From the NCBI GenBank assembly GCA_965207595.1, contig CBDBMW010000013.1, forward strand, positions 124,001 through 188,000: a stretch of 64,000 nt of DNA, written 5' to 3'. Below are positions 17,501 to 27,000 of this stretch, piece by piece. The notes under the pieces are model-generated. The model searched no databases, was not told the origin of the DNA, and was given only the letters and a program-made list of their open reading frames with translations. The DNA comes from JAGWAJ01 sp026707615. Lineage in GTDB: Bacteria; Acidobacteriota; Vicinamibacteria; Vicinamibacterales; UBA8438. The translations under genes and the position numbers were made by a program. Numbering within the stretch: position 1 is the stretch's first letter; every line of letters begins with the position of its first letter.

Positions 17501-19067
17501 CGTAGCGGCTGCCGGCCACGTCGGCCGCGTAGGCGCGCCACTCGACGTCCTGGTCCGATGGTCCAGGCGGTGCTCCGCCGGCGACCTCGCCAGAATTGGC
17601 CGCGCCCTCGGTCCAGCCCCCACTGAGCGCCTCCCGGTCGACTTCCTCGCCGCCGAGGACGACGCGCGCGATGCGCCTCGTGTTCGCGATGTCGTCCAGC
17701 GGATTCGCCTCGAGCACGAGGAAGTCGGCGCGGCCGCCGGCCGCGAGGCGGCCGCCGTCGTCGAGGCCCAGCCGGTCCGCCGAGCGGCTCGTCGCGGTCA
17801 GGATGGCGTCCATAGGGCTCAGGCCGGCCGCCACCATCAGCTCCAGCTCGCGGTGGGCCGCGAAGCCGTAGAAGTGATCCTGCACCCCCGAGTCGGAGCC
17901 GAGCACGAGCGGCACGCCGGCCGCCGCCAGCCGGCCCAGGCTGCGCTCCATCGCGGCGTACGAGGCACTCGCGCGGGCCGCGGCCTCCTCCGACCGCCGC
18001 GCGAAGGTCGCGGCGGCCCGTTCCCGCACCTCCGGCGCGACCGTCTCCGCCAGCAGCGGCTCCGCCAGCCAGCCGGGCGCGTCCGTGTGCCGGCCGCGCT
18101 CCGAGACGCCCATGTTGGGCATGACGAAGACGCCGCGGCTCGCCATCTCGGCCACCAGCGTCTCGTCCATCTCGCGGTCGCGCACGAGATGCGCGAAGCC
18201 GTCGACCCCCGCCTCGACGAGGTCCGTGGCGTCGTCGTGGTAGAAGACGTGCGCGATGACCTGCAGATCGAGCCCGTGGGCCTCGTCGATGATGGCCCGG
18301 TAGATCTCGGGCGCGAGCTTCTCGACCGTCCCCCCGCGGTCGTCCACCCAGACCTTCACGAACGCGACGCCCTGTTCCGCCAGCGTGCGGACGAACGCCC
18401 GGCCTTCCTCGGGACTCGTCACGCCGCCCGCCGACGGCCGGAGCGCCGCCGCGCCGGGGCCTGCGTTGGGCGCCGCCAGCCCGCGGCCGGCGGTGAAGAG
18501 CCTCGCCCCGCCGAGCGTCCCGGCCTCCTGCTCGCCTCGGATCTCCCGCCACAGGCTCCCGGCGTCGGTGCCGAGCGAGACGACCGTGCCGACGCCGTAG
18601 TAGGCGTAGCGCTGCAGGTGGTCGACGACGTTCTCCCGGGTGTAGTTCTCGGCCGCGTAGCTCAGGCCGCGCTGGAAGCCGACGTGCCCGTGGAGGTCGA
18701 CGAGCGCCGGGATGATCGTCATCCCCGCGACATCGACGACGATCGCGCCGGACGGGATGTCGACGGCGTCGCGCGGTCCGACCGCGCTGATGACGCCGCC
18801 GGAGACGACCAGCGCCGAATCCTCAATGGGCGGCGCGCCGTCACCGGCGATCAGCCGCGCGCCCTCGTAGACGATGGTCGTCGCCGGCGGCGGCGCCGCT
18901 GGCCGCTCCTCCGCGTCCGCGGCGGTGCCCGCAGGCAGCCCGCCCCCGAGCAGTGCGCTCAGCACGAGCGCTGCTTCCCACCGCGTGCGCGTAGTGCCGC
19001 GGCACGCCAGCCGAGTCCGCGCCGCCGGACGGCGCATCAGACCGCTCTCTCTGGCTCGCATTGGCAT
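14547..19067 (-). CDS. Amidohydrolase - PQQ quinoprotein - amidohydrolase triple fusion
   Basis: One uninterrupted frame of about 1506 residues joins three enzymes. Residues 1-52: signal peptide. About 65-480: amidohydrolase (PF01979, imidazolonepropionase-like) with metal ligands HGH (126/128), Lys238, His273, His293 and Asp392. About 505-1150: PQQ quinoprotein propeller with QNTPLMVGRRLFIMTALGTV, LDATTGEMVW and the catalytic-type HHGLWDYDFPAAPTLVDV; it has no vicinal Cys pair. About 1180-1490: a second, unrelated amidohydrolase (Amidohydro_2, PF04909) with DTHLH (His1189/1191), His1343, His1375 and Asp1443. The whole protein should be periplasmic. I chose ATG 19067 (GAAGGGGCGAG upstream); in-frame ATGs at 19154 and near 19091 are possible. 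It overlaps the NCS2 permease by four bases. Confidence 0.85.
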   Translation of the reverse strand: MPMRARESGLMRRPAARTRLACRGTTRTRWEAALVLSALLGGGLPAGTAADAEERPAAPPPATTIVYEGARLIAGDGAPPIEDSALVVSGGVISAVGPRDAVDIPSGAIVVDVAGMTIIPALVDLHGHVGFQRGLSYAAENYTRENVVDHLQRYAYYGVGTVVSLGTDAGSLWREIRGEQEAGTLGGARLFTAGRGLAAPNAGPGAAALRPSAGGVTSPEEGRAFVRTLAEQGVAFVKVWVDDRGGTVEKLAPEIYRAIIDEAHGLDLQVIAHVFYHDDATDLVEAGVDGFAHLVRDREMDETLVAEMASRGVFVMPNMGVSERGRHTDAPGWLAEPLLAETVAPEVRERAAATFARRSEEAAARASASYAAMERSLGRLAAAGVPLVLGSDSGVQDHFYGFAAHRELELMVAAGLSPMDAILTATSRSADRLGLDDGGRLAAGGRADFLVLEANPLDDIANTRRIARVVLGGEEVDREALSGGWTEGAANSGEVAGGAPPGPSDQDVEWRAYAADVAGSRYAPLDQIDASNVADLRIVWRQSTIPDATRQGSQLRPPGGSQNTPLMVGRRLFIMTALGTVAALDATTGEMVWFDDAPVDGGRRERGFAARGVAYWTDGDDARVVAVVGSQLVALNAETGERYPDFGDGGAVNLVEGYDDRRVETFRWRSAPIVVGDVVVVGSMIGDIVSHTMPALKTMPPGDVRGFDVRTGEQRWIFRTIPREGEPGNETWLTALNEDRASWEYTGNTNMWASPAADEELGYVYLPLSTPTSDYYGGHRPGDNLFAESLVCLDAETGERIWHFQAVHHGLWDYDFPAAPTLVDVTVDGRPVKAVAIVSKQAFTYVFDRVTGEPLWPIEERPVPAGDVPGEWYAATQPFPTRPPAYDQQGVTVDDLIDFTPALRQEALEILDDYVWGPLFTPPTLIDESPGGTLGTMVVPGLVGGSDWNGAGVDPETGILYVPSSHSGTVVGLARSEHPRSDVDWVMKNARHIPGPRGLPLFKPPYGRLVAIDLNAGDILWSVANGDGPRDHPAIAHLDPPPLGHGGRAAPLVTRSLVFLGEGANVGAAFLPPGSGGKTLRAYDKATGDLVAAIELPGGTTAAPISYRVDGRQYIVVAIGWDDMPSEYVALALPEAGDGVQEADALPAPSTGAAPAGPPAELTLDAFRRPDAPCYDRSVQPQTAVVDTHLHFRPFGGPTIPFDEIVGYLRETGVLFANVYGIGQTLPATSSCTYYLDCPGTPVTPSLQNDLANAANLAALATDGLHLTLAMTFPDLSDPDSVLDGMAHLDAEHPGAFRWMGEVNLVKQALFANGHEPVPAAAIGEWAGFMEALRARRIPLAIHSDLGDDDEPTRYLPLMEEVLRHYPDNAIVWMHMGLSRELTAMDPAHHVALLSPLLDRHPNLLLDISWRVLDDAYFSTPEGRAAYVPFLNAHSERILPGTDFLASRDKDLEVYRTELEVTGRIHRHLDDRAFRNIALGENYFRLLDLDYQAPAVCAPDPGRGDQ

Positions 19068-19227
19068 CTCGCCCCTTCGGGTCAAGTTCATCGGAAAGGT
19101 CCCGCGTCGCAGACGGCAAATCCCGAAGCGCCCCCGCTGAATGGCAGATCGCAAGCGGCAGGGACCTGCCGTCGGTCCGGCCGCTCGCGACGGCGAGCAC
19201 CCGCGGCGCCTCGCTCGATTCTCACTC

Positions 19228-19239
19228 TACAGGACTGTA
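19228..19239. promoter_or_regulatory. Short palindrome TACAG-GA-CTGTA upstream of two divergent units
   Basis: A perfect 5+5 bp inverted repeat lies in the 282-bp gap between the triple-fusion gene (leftwards) and the MazEF-like pair (rightwards). It could be a repressor site for either, but nothing in the sequence says which, and a palindrome this short can occur by chance. Confidence 0.25.
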
Positions 19240-19349
19240 TCGCGGGGTACGTCGAGCACTGGCTGGCGCCCCTGAGCGGTGATCCCGAACACGCTCCCCG
19301 AAGGGCTGCCAATAGTTCGGCCATCAAGAAGATGTGGTAGACTCCCAAC

Positions 19350-19592
19350 ATGCCGGCTCGACCCGTGCAGATCTCGATGGATGCGGAGCTCCTGCGGCGA
19401 ATCGATGCCGATCCCGAGGTCCGCGAACGGGGAAGATCGGTCTTCATCCGCTCGGCGGTCGAGATGTACCTGCGCGCCCGGCAGCGGCGTGAGATCGACG
19501 AGCAGTTCAGGAAGGCCTATGCCGGACACGCCGACGAGATGCTGGCGGAAATCAGTGACCTGATGGACGCCCAGGCATGGCCGCCAGAGTGA
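19350..19592 (+). CDS. Ribbon-helix-helix antitoxin of a MazEF-type module
   Basis: An 80-residue protein. The N-terminus VQISMDAELLRRIDADPEVRERGRSVFIRSAVEMYL is a typical MetJ/Arc/CopG ribbon-helix-helix DNA-binding domain; the C-terminal part (ADEMLAEISDLMDAQAWPPE) is the acidic tail that such antitoxins use to block the toxin. The 3' end overlaps the MazF gene by 16 bases, so the two are co-translated, and the pair probably represses its own promoter. A weak -10-like TAGACT lies just before the ATG. Native substrate and partner are inferred from gene order and family. Confidence 0.88.
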   Translation: MPARPVQISMDAELLRRIDADPEVRERGRSVFIRSAVEMYLRARQRREIDEQFRKAYAGHADEMLAEISDLMDAQAWPPE

Positions 19593-19906
19593 ACCGCGGC
19601 GAGATCTGGCGTCTGCACAGGTCGCATCCGGACAAGCGCCGGCCGGTCGTAGTCATCAGCCGGCCCTCCCTGATACCTCTCCTCCATACGGTGATCGTGG
19701 CCCCGGTGACGTCCACCGTACGTGGCACTCCGGCGGAGGTGCCCGTCGGGGTGGAGGAGGGGCTGAAGCAGGCATCCTGCGTCAACCTGTGCAATCTCCT
19801 CACGGTGCCCCGGAGCGAGCTGAAGGGCTTCGTCGGCACCCTGGGTCCCGACAAGATGCGCCAGTTGTGCCGCGCGCTGGCGATCGCCACCGGATGCGAT
19901 GCGTAG
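19577..19906 (+). CDS. mazF: MazF/PemK-family endoribonuclease toxin
   Basis: A 109-residue PemK/MazF (PF02452) toxin, expected to cut mRNA at short sequences and arrest growth when the antitoxin decays. Visible motifs are VNRGEIWRL at the start, KRRPVVVISRP (the catalytic-side Arg and beta strand), VIVAPVTSTVRGTPAEVPV and a C-terminal helix with DKMRQLCRAL. The length is normal and nothing looks broken. It overlaps the RHH antitoxin by 16 bases on the same strand. Confidence 0.93.
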   Translation: MAARVNRGEIWRLHRSHPDKRRPVVVISRPSLIPLLHTVIVAPVTSTVRGTPAEVPVGVEEGLKQASCVNLCNLLTVPRSELKGFVGTLGPDKMRQLCRALAIATGCDA

Positions 19907-20008
19907 CCGGGACGACAGGTCGCGGCTGTTGACCCGGTGCTCCTTCCTCGCGTCAGACCCGCGCCCGGCGCTTTCGACGCCTTGTTCGGCAGGGCGACCG
20001 GGTGGTTT

Positions 20009-22075
20009 CTACTGGCCCTGCTGGTTGTCGTCGCCGGTGTCCTCCTCCATCAGGTAGTCCCAGTGCCGCCCGGCCTGGGCCAGGATCGGCGCGAGGTCGC
20101 CCGCCAGCAGGTAGCCGCCGTCGACGAGGGCCAGAGCCGCGTCCGTCACGCGGCCGAGGTACTCGGCGCGGTTGCCGTAGCGCTCCTCGATGGACGCCCG
20201 CGGGTCGCCCGTGCGCTCGCGGTCTCCGGCAGTCCGGGGGAAGGGGATGTAGGAGCCCTGCATGCTCGACAGCACGTCCGTCGGGCCCGCCCCGGCGTGG
20301 AACAGGTTCCAGCCCGTGTAGGTGGCGAGCGGGACCGCCACCTCCGGCATCATCAGGCCGCCGGTCTCGTTGCCGTCGGCGTCGACGCTCGGGACGAGGA
20401 TCGGGAACGCCGAGAGCACCTCGGGCGGCTGCACCGAGGCGATGCCGCGGGTCCGGAACTCCGGTCCGTAGACGGCCCGGTAGGCCAGGTGCGGCACGGC
20501 CGGCTGCCCGACGCCCGGCAGCGCCGGGAAGCCCAGGTCCGCGGGCAGCACGAGATCGTCGTCCGCGATGCGCGGATAGACGCTGGGCGGCGGGGCCGCC
20601 GCGTCGTCGTCGATCCAGCGGTCCATCGCCAGGAGCAGCGGGCGCAGGAACCACGAGTAGTCGTTCGGGTTGCTGAGCTGCTGCCCGATCGTGCGCCGCG
20701 GCGGGAAGCGGCCGGGACCGTGCTGCCCGCCCGCGAACGAGTAGACGCGGACGTTGTCGAGGAGCGGAGCGTCCGCCGTCCCGTCGAGGGTCGTGTGGAT
20801 CAGGGACGCGACGCGCCCCCAGTACTCGTAGGAGGAGTTCGTGTAGAAGACCTTCGGCATGTGGTCCGGCCCGATGCCGGCGAGCAGGCCGTCGCGCATG
20901 TCGGTCTCGGGGTCGTGCTGGGCGATGTCGGTGAACGGGAAGATGTCGCTCGGATAGAGCTTGTTCAGGAATGGATGGCCGTCGCGCGACGGCTGCGCGA
21001 AGCGATGGTTGAAGCTGCCGCGTCCGCCCCCGGCCACGTGCGCCAGGACGCCGTCGAACGCGCGGCGGCCCCGCTCGTCGGCGTTGAATCCGTGGTAGAG
21101 GAACGTGCGCAGGAAGCGGCCGCTCTGCGAGACGCCCCAGGCGATGGCGTGGTCGATCGCGCCCGCCGGCAGACCCAGCTCCGGCGCCGCCGCGTGCTTC
21201 AGGTGCGAGATCATGTCGCGCACCGCCGCGGGTCCGAGGCCGACCAGGGCCGGGTCCTGCGCGACGTACACGACGTCGTAGATCCTGTGCGGCTCGAAGC
21301 CGCCCTCGAGGTAGACGCGAGTCGGATCGTCGACGACCGTGCCGTCGTCGTTGCGGCGCGCGAAACGCCATCGGTCGCGTGGAATCACGCGCCGCGGCTG
21401 GTCCACGCCGTCCCGGACGGTCAGGACGTTCCGCGGATCGTCCGGGTCCGCAACGGGGTACGCGATGTGGCTCCGGTCGGCGAGCGAGCGGTCGTGGGCG
21501 AGCTCTCGGACGATCACCTCGCTGCGCACGAGCCCCGTGATCGGGCTCGCGCCGTCCGACGCCACCGGCGTGTGCAGCCGCATCTGCCCGTCGCGCACCG
21601 GGACATCGAACTGCCAGCCGAGCCACAGCAGCGAGAAGCCGTTCTCGAGCAGGAAGCCGTCGCCCATCTCCGCCGCCGTCCCGGGGTCGCGGCTGCCGGC
21701 GGCGTTGTTGAAGTAGCCGAGCATCCCCTTGCCGCCGCGGTTCGACACCTCGTAGAGGACGGTGCCGTTGCCGCGTCCGGCGTCCTTCGGCTTCAGCAGG
21801 AAGAAGTTCGAGCGGAACTCCACCATCCCGCGCTCGTTGCGCGGTGCGAAGTCGATGTCGCTCACGATGCGGTTGGCCGGATTCTCGGGGTCGACCTCGA
21901 AGTGGACCATGCCGGCCAGCGACTCGTAGGGGCCGGCGAGACCGTAGGCGGCACCGCCCGCGACGTCGGCCCGGGTCTCGACCTCGATGCGCACCACGTC
22001 GGCGGCCGCCGGAGCAGCCGCGAGAAGCACGGTGGCCAGGAGCGCGGAAACGGCAGCGGGGCGGGGACGGGTCAT
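20009..22075 (-). CDS. Secreted alpha/beta hydrolase domain protein (Abhydrolase_10-like)
   Basis: A 688-residue exported protein with signal peptide LLATVLLAAAPAAADV. The body matches the large alpha/beta-hydrolase-domain family PF20091 common in Acidobacteriota and Proteobacteria: IEVETRADVAGGAAYGLAGPY at the start, GTVLYEVSNRGGKGML, the nucleophile elbow GVSQSGRFLR (Gly-x-Ser-x-Ser), LDGVLAHVAGGGRGSFNHRF and NSSYEYWGRVASL. It probably hydrolyses an ester or amide in the periplasm, but members have no well-known substrate. The gene faces the MazEF pair tail to tail and is divergent from the RND operon, separated from it by 217 bases in which I see no clear promoter. Confidence 0.85.
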   Translation of the reverse strand: MTRPRPAAVSALLATVLLAAAPAAADVVRIEVETRADVAGGAAYGLAGPYESLAGMVHFEVDPENPANRIVSDIDFAPRNERGMVEFRSNFFLLKPKDAGRGNGTVLYEVSNRGGKGMLGYFNNAAGSRDPGTAAEMGDGFLLENGFSLLWLGWQFDVPVRDGQMRLHTPVASDGASPITGLVRSEVIVRELAHDRSLADRSHIAYPVADPDDPRNVLTVRDGVDQPRRVIPRDRWRFARRNDDGTVVDDPTRVYLEGGFEPHRIYDVVYVAQDPALVGLGPAAVRDMISHLKHAAAPELGLPAGAIDHAIAWGVSQSGRFLRTFLYHGFNADERGRRAFDGVLAHVAGGGRGSFNHRFAQPSRDGHPFLNKLYPSDIFPFTDIAQHDPETDMRDGLLAGIGPDHMPKVFYTNSSYEYWGRVASLIHTTLDGTADAPLLDNVRVYSFAGGQHGPGRFPPRRTIGQQLSNPNDYSWFLRPLLLAMDRWIDDDAAAPPPSVYPRIADDDLVLPADLGFPALPGVGQPAVPHLAYRAVYGPEFRTRGIASVQPPEVLSAFPILVPSVDADGNETGGLMMPEVAVPLATYTGWNLFHAGAGPTDVLSSMQGSYIPFPRTAGDRERTGDPRASIEERYGNRAEYLGRVTDAALALVDGGYLLAGDLAPILAQAGRHWDYLMEEDTGDDNQQGQ

Positions 22076-22292
22076 CGTCTTCTCCTCGAAGCGGTCCCTG
22101 GATCGGGTCCGCCGGTGCGGTCAGACAGGCGGGGCTCGACGCCCGGCGACACCAGTCCGTGACGTTACCACGGAAGGCGCGCCCGCTCTCCCACCGCTCG
22201 TCGCCCGCCGGCTCCGCGTGGTTGGGGATCCGGACGGCTCGAGCGGGCACCGGCCCCCACGGACGTAAACGGCGGCGTGGCGCGTCACGTAT

Positions 22293-23993
22293 ATGCGGGT
22301 AACCTCAGCCATGCCTTCCAGGTACCTCGCGGCGCTCCTCCTCGTGGCCGTCGGCGCGGCCGGCGTGCTCGTCTACCAGCGGGTGCTGCCCGCCGGCCCG
22401 GCCGGACAGATGGGGCCGGGCGGCGGACGCCCGGGCGCCGGGTTCGGCGGCTTCCGGGGCGGCGGCGGCCGGTCCCGGTTCGCGCCGCCGCCGATGCTCG
22501 TGGAGGCGGCGCCGGTCGAGCGCGCCGAGATCGAGGAGCGGCTCGAGCTGGTCGGCAACCTGGTGGGCGCCGCCACGGTCGAGGTCGCCCCCAAGGTCGA
22601 CGGGCGGCTGCGCGAGATCCCGGTCCGGCTCGGCGACCCCGTGACGGAAGGGCAGGTGGTGGGCCGGGTCGAGGACGACGAGCTGCAGCAGCAGTTGAGC
22701 CAGCGCGAGGCTTCCTACGAGGTTGCCCGGGCGACCGTCCGGCAGCGGGAGGCGGACCTGGCGCTCGCCCGGACCACGCGCGACCGCTCCCAGAGCCTGT
22801 TCGCCCGCGAGCTGGTCGCCCGCCAGGAGCTCGACGACGCCGAGGCCCGGCACCAGGCCGCGCAGGCCCAGCTCGACCTCGCCCGCGCACAGTTCGACGA
22901 GGCGGGGGCCCGCCTGGCGGAGCTGCGGATCAACCTCGAGAACACCGCGCTGGTCTCGCCGGTCGACGGCTTCATCGGCCGGCGCTACCTCGACCCCGGC
23001 GCGTACGTCACCTCGAACACCGCGGTCGTCTCGGTGGTCGACATCAGCCTCGTCCGCCTGGTGGCGAACATCGTCGAGCGCGACCTGCGGGCGGTCGGCG
23101 AGGGGGTGACGGCGCACATCGAGGTCGACGCGTTCCCCGACGAGTCGTTCACCGGCCGCGTCGCCCGCGTGGCGCCCGTGCTCGACCCGGCCACCCGCAC
23201 GGCGGAGATCGAGATCGAGATCCCGAACCCGGACTTCCGCCTGAAGCCGGGGATGTACGCCCGCGTCGGCCTCGCCGTCGGCAGCAAGGACCGGGCGCTG
23301 GTCGTGCCGCGAGAGGCGGTCGTCGTCCGCACGAGCGCTCGCGGGGTGTTCGTCGTCGACGACGACGGCGAGGGCCGCAACGCCCGGTTCGCGGCCCTGG
23401 TCACCGGCCTGGAGGACGACCGTTACGTCGAGGTCGTCGACGGCGTTGCCGAGGGCGACCGCGTGGTCACCACGGGAGCGGCCGGCCTGCAGCACGGAGA
23501 TCCCGTCCGGCTTCCCGGCGACGGTGCGCCCGGCGCCGCGGCGAATGCGGGACGAGGCGCTCCGTCGGGGGCGTCGGCGGGCCGAAGGCCTGGCTTGGGA
23601 GATGGGCCCGGCCGAGGCTCGCCGGGTGAAGGCCCGCCGGGTGGAGGCATGCGCACTGCGGCTCCGCCCGCCGGGTCGCCGACGCGCGGAGCGCCCCGGG
23701 CCGGCGGATCCTCCACCGCCGGCGGTTTCGCCCTGTCCTCGGGCGGGCCGGCTCCCGGTGGACGGGAGAGCGACGCTCCCGGAGCGGGGGGCGCCACCGC
23801 GGTCCCGGGAGGTGCCCCTCCGCCCGGCACACGACCGGGAGCGGCCGCCGCCGCAGCCACTCCTCCGCCTGGCCCCCCGCGGGATGCCGCAGCGGTTGGC
23901 GAGCCGCCCGCTCCGCCGGGCACGCTCGTGGGTGCGGCGCTGGTCGAGGCCCTGCGCTCCGGCCCCGATGCCCCCCGCCGGAATCCCGACTGA
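22293..23993 (+). CDS. RND efflux periplasmic adaptor (MFP/HlyD family) with long low-complexity tail
   Basis: A 566-residue membrane-fusion protein that links an inner-membrane RND pump to an outer-membrane channel. Residues 10-35 are a membrane anchor or signal; then come the lipoyl-like half (ATVEVAPKVDGRLREIPVRLGDPVTEG), a coiled-coil hairpin (LQQQLSQREASYEVARATVR), the second lipoyl half (NTALVSPVDGFIGRRYLDPG) and beta-barrel/membrane-proximal domains (FTGRVARVAPVLDPATRTAE; ALVVPREAVVVR). From about residue 410 to the end, 155 residues are almost only Gly, Pro, Ala, Ser and Arg, unlike ordinary adaptors. ATG 22311 is an equally likely start. The pump gene begins 11 bases downstream. Confidence 0.9.
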   Translation: MRVTSAMPSRYLAALLLVAVGAAGVLVYQRVLPAGPAGQMGPGGGRPGAGFGGFRGGGGRSRFAPPPMLVEAAPVERAEIEERLELVGNLVGAATVEVAPKVDGRLREIPVRLGDPVTEGQVVGRVEDDELQQQLSQREASYEVARATVRQREADLALARTTRDRSQSLFARELVARQELDDAEARHQAAQAQLDLARAQFDEAGARLAELRINLENTALVSPVDGFIGRRYLDPGAYVTSNTAVVSVVDISLVRLVANIVERDLRAVGEGVTAHIEVDAFPDESFTGRVARVAPVLDPATRTAEIEIEIPNPDFRLKPGMYARVGLAVGSKDRALVVPREAVVVRTSARGVFVVDDDGEGRNARFAALVTGLEDDRYVEVVDGVAEGDRVVTTGAAGLQHGDPVRLPGDGAPGAAANAGRGAPSGASAGRRPGLGDGPGRGSPGEGPPGGGMRTAAPPAGSPTRGAPRAGGSSTAGGFALSSGGPAPGGRESDAPGAGGATAVPGGAPPPGTRPGAAAAAATPPPGPPRDAAAVGEPPAPPGTLVGAALVEALRSGPDAPRRNPD

Positions 23994-24004
23994 ACGGAGT
24001 TCGC

Positions 24005-27000
24005 ATGAGCCTGCCTCGCACGGCCGTCCGTCGTCCGGTGACGATGACGATGATCAGCGTGGTCATCATCCTGCTGGGCGCGGTGGCGCTGGTCCGCCTG
24101 CCGGTCGACCTGATGCCGGACGTCACGTTTCCCAGCCTCTCGCTCACGGTCAGATACCCCGACGTCGGCCCGCTCGAGATGGAGGAGCTGGTCACGCGGC
24201 CGCTGGAGCAGGCCGTCTCGGCGATCGCCGGCCTGGAGGAGGTGACGTCGACCTCCCAGGAGGGGAGCAGCCAGATCCGGCTGAGCTTCGGCTGGGGGAC
24301 GGACCTGAACGAGGCCGCCGACGATCTCCGGTCCCGCATCGACCGCATGCGGAACCGGCTGCCGGAGGACTCCGAGCCGCCGGTCATCTTCAAGTTCGAC
24401 GCGGCGAACGCCCCCATCATGTTCCTGGGGCTGGAGGGCGACGCCGAGCCGGTGGCGCTGCGCGAAACGGCGGAGAACGACCTCGGACCGCGCCTCGAGC
24501 GGGTGCCGGGGGTCGCCACGGTCACCGTCCGGGGCGGCCTGCGCCGGCAGATCCGGGTCGAGCTGGCGCGCGACAGGATCACGGCCCTCGACCTGTCGGT
24601 GAACGACATCATCACGCTGCTTCAGATCGAGAATCGGAACGTCCCGATCGGGGAGCTCGACGACGGCGACATGACCTACCTGCTGCGGAGTCCGGGGCAG
24701 TTCTCCAGCCTCGACGACATCCGCAACGTCGTCGTCATGACCCGCGGCGGCGTCCCGGTCTACATGCGCGACATCGCGGAGGTCAGCGACGGCACGGAGG
24801 ATCAGGAAGAGCTGGTCCGCATCAACGGGCGGACCGCCGTCCAGATCATGATCAGCAAGCAGTCGGGCCGCAACACCGTCTCCGTGGCCCGGGCCGTCCG
24901 CGCCGAGATCGACCGCATCAACCGCGAGATGCCGTGGGTCCGGCTGAGCACCCGCATGGACTCGGCCGTCTTCGTCGAGCGGTCGATCAACGCCGTGCGC
25001 AACGTCGTCCTCTGGGGCGCCATGCTGGTCGTCGTCGTCCTGTTCGCCTTCCTGCGGAACGTCCGGACGACGCTGATCATCTGCACCGCCATCCCGATCT
25101 CGATCATCGGCACGTTCGCGATGGTCTACTTCGCCGGCTTCACGCTGAACACGCTGACCTTCGGCGGGCTGGCCCTGGGCGTCGGCATGATCGTCGACGC
25201 CTCCATCGTCGTGCTCGAGAACACCTTCCGCCACATGGAAGGCGGGAAGGACCGCACGACGGCAAGCATCGACGGGGCGGAGGAGGTGAGCGGCGCCATC
25301 GTGGCGTCGACGCTCACGCAGGTGGCGGTGTTCCTGCCGCTGCTCTTCCTCACCGGGATCGCCAGCATCATGTTCGGCCAGCTGGCCATGGTCGTGATGA
25401 TCGCGCTCGCGATGTCGCTGTTCGTGGCCGTCACGCTGGTGCCGGTGCTGACGTCGAAGCTGCTCCGCCTGCCGCCCCCGCCGGGAGAGCGGCGCGGGAT
25501 CGCCGGCCGCCTGATGAACCTGAGCGAGCGCGGGCTGGGGTGGGTCGACGAGCGGTACCAGAAGGGCATCCACGTGGCGCTGGCGCACCGCCCGACGGTG
25601 CTCCTGGTCGCAGGGGCGCTCGTCTGGGTGACGGTGATGCTGTTCCCGGGCATTCCCGTCGAGCTGACGCCGGACGTGGACGAGGGCGAGGTGCGCGTCT
25701 ACGCGGAGCTGCCCATCGGCACCCGCTTCGAGCGCACGCTCGCCGTGATGCTCGAGCTCGAGAACCGCGTCAACGCGGAGGTGCCCGAGGCGGTCAACGT
25801 CACCACGCAGGTCGGCGGCGGGCGCGGCCCGTTCGGGGGCGGCTCGAGCCACCGCGGATCGATGACGGTGACGCTGGTCGAGAAGACGGAACGGGATCGA
25901 TCGAGCAATCAGATTGCGATGGCCCTGCGGCGCTCGATGAACACGCTCCCCGGCGTGATCATCCGCGCGCGGGCCTCCGGCGGCAACCGGATGATGACGC
26001 GCATGATGCGCAGCGGCTCCGGCGACGACGCCCGGCTGGCGCTCGAGATCCGCGGCCACGACCTCGACGATGCCCGCCAGGTCTCGGAGCGGGCGATGGC
26101 GGTCATGACGAGCACGGAGGGCATCGCGGACGCCGAGATGGCGACCGAGCAGGGGCGTCCCGAGCTCGCGATCCGCGTCGACCGCTCCAAGGCCGCCCTG
26201 CTCGGGCTGCGCGTCTCCGAGGTGGCCGAGGCGCTCAGGACCGGCGTGGCCGGGACCGAGGCGGCCTTCTACCGGGAACGGGGCGACGAGTACCCGATCG
26301 TCGTCCGCCTCCGGGAGGCGGACCGGCTGCGTACCGCCGACATCCACGACGTGCCGCTCAGCACGCCGGGCGGGATGGTGATCCCCGCGCGCAACGTCAT
26401 CGCGGTCAGCCCCGATTCCGGCCCGGAGCAGATCGAGCGCAAGAACCAGGAACGGATCGTGCGCGTGAACGCGGAGATCGAGACGACGCTCAGCGAGGCG
26501 GTCGCCGCGGTCGCGGCGCGCATCCCCGACATCGATCCACCGCCCGACTTCTCGGTCGGCTTCGGCGCCGAGGTCGAGGAGCAGGCGCGCTCGTTCGGCC
26601 AGCTCCAGTTGATCCTCATCCTGGCCATCGTGCTCGTCTACGCGGTCATGGCCGCGCAGTTCGAGTCGTTCCGCGACCCCTTCATCATCCTGCTGTCGAT
26701 CCCGCTCGCGGGCATCGGCATCGTCGGCTCGCTGCTGGTGACGGGCACCCCGTTCAGCCTCCAGGCCTACATGGGGGTCATCGTGCTGGGCGGCCTCGTC
26801 GTCAACAACGCCATCCTGCTGGTCGACTACACGAACATCCTGCGGCGGCGGGACGGGATGCCGCTGCGGGCGGCCGTGGAGCGGGCCGGCCGGACGCGGC
26901 TGCGGCCGATCCTGATGACGACGGTGACGACGCTGCTCGGCATGATGCCGATGGCGCTCGGCATCGGGGAGGGCTCGGAGCTCCAGGCGCCGCTGGCCCG

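Noticed and set aside
14550..19340. Very long open frame on the plus strand antisense to the triple-fusion gene
   Set aside because: It is a mirror of the high-GC codon use of the real minus-strand gene; its sequence is dominated by Arg, Gly, Val and His with no motif, ribosome site or signal peptide.
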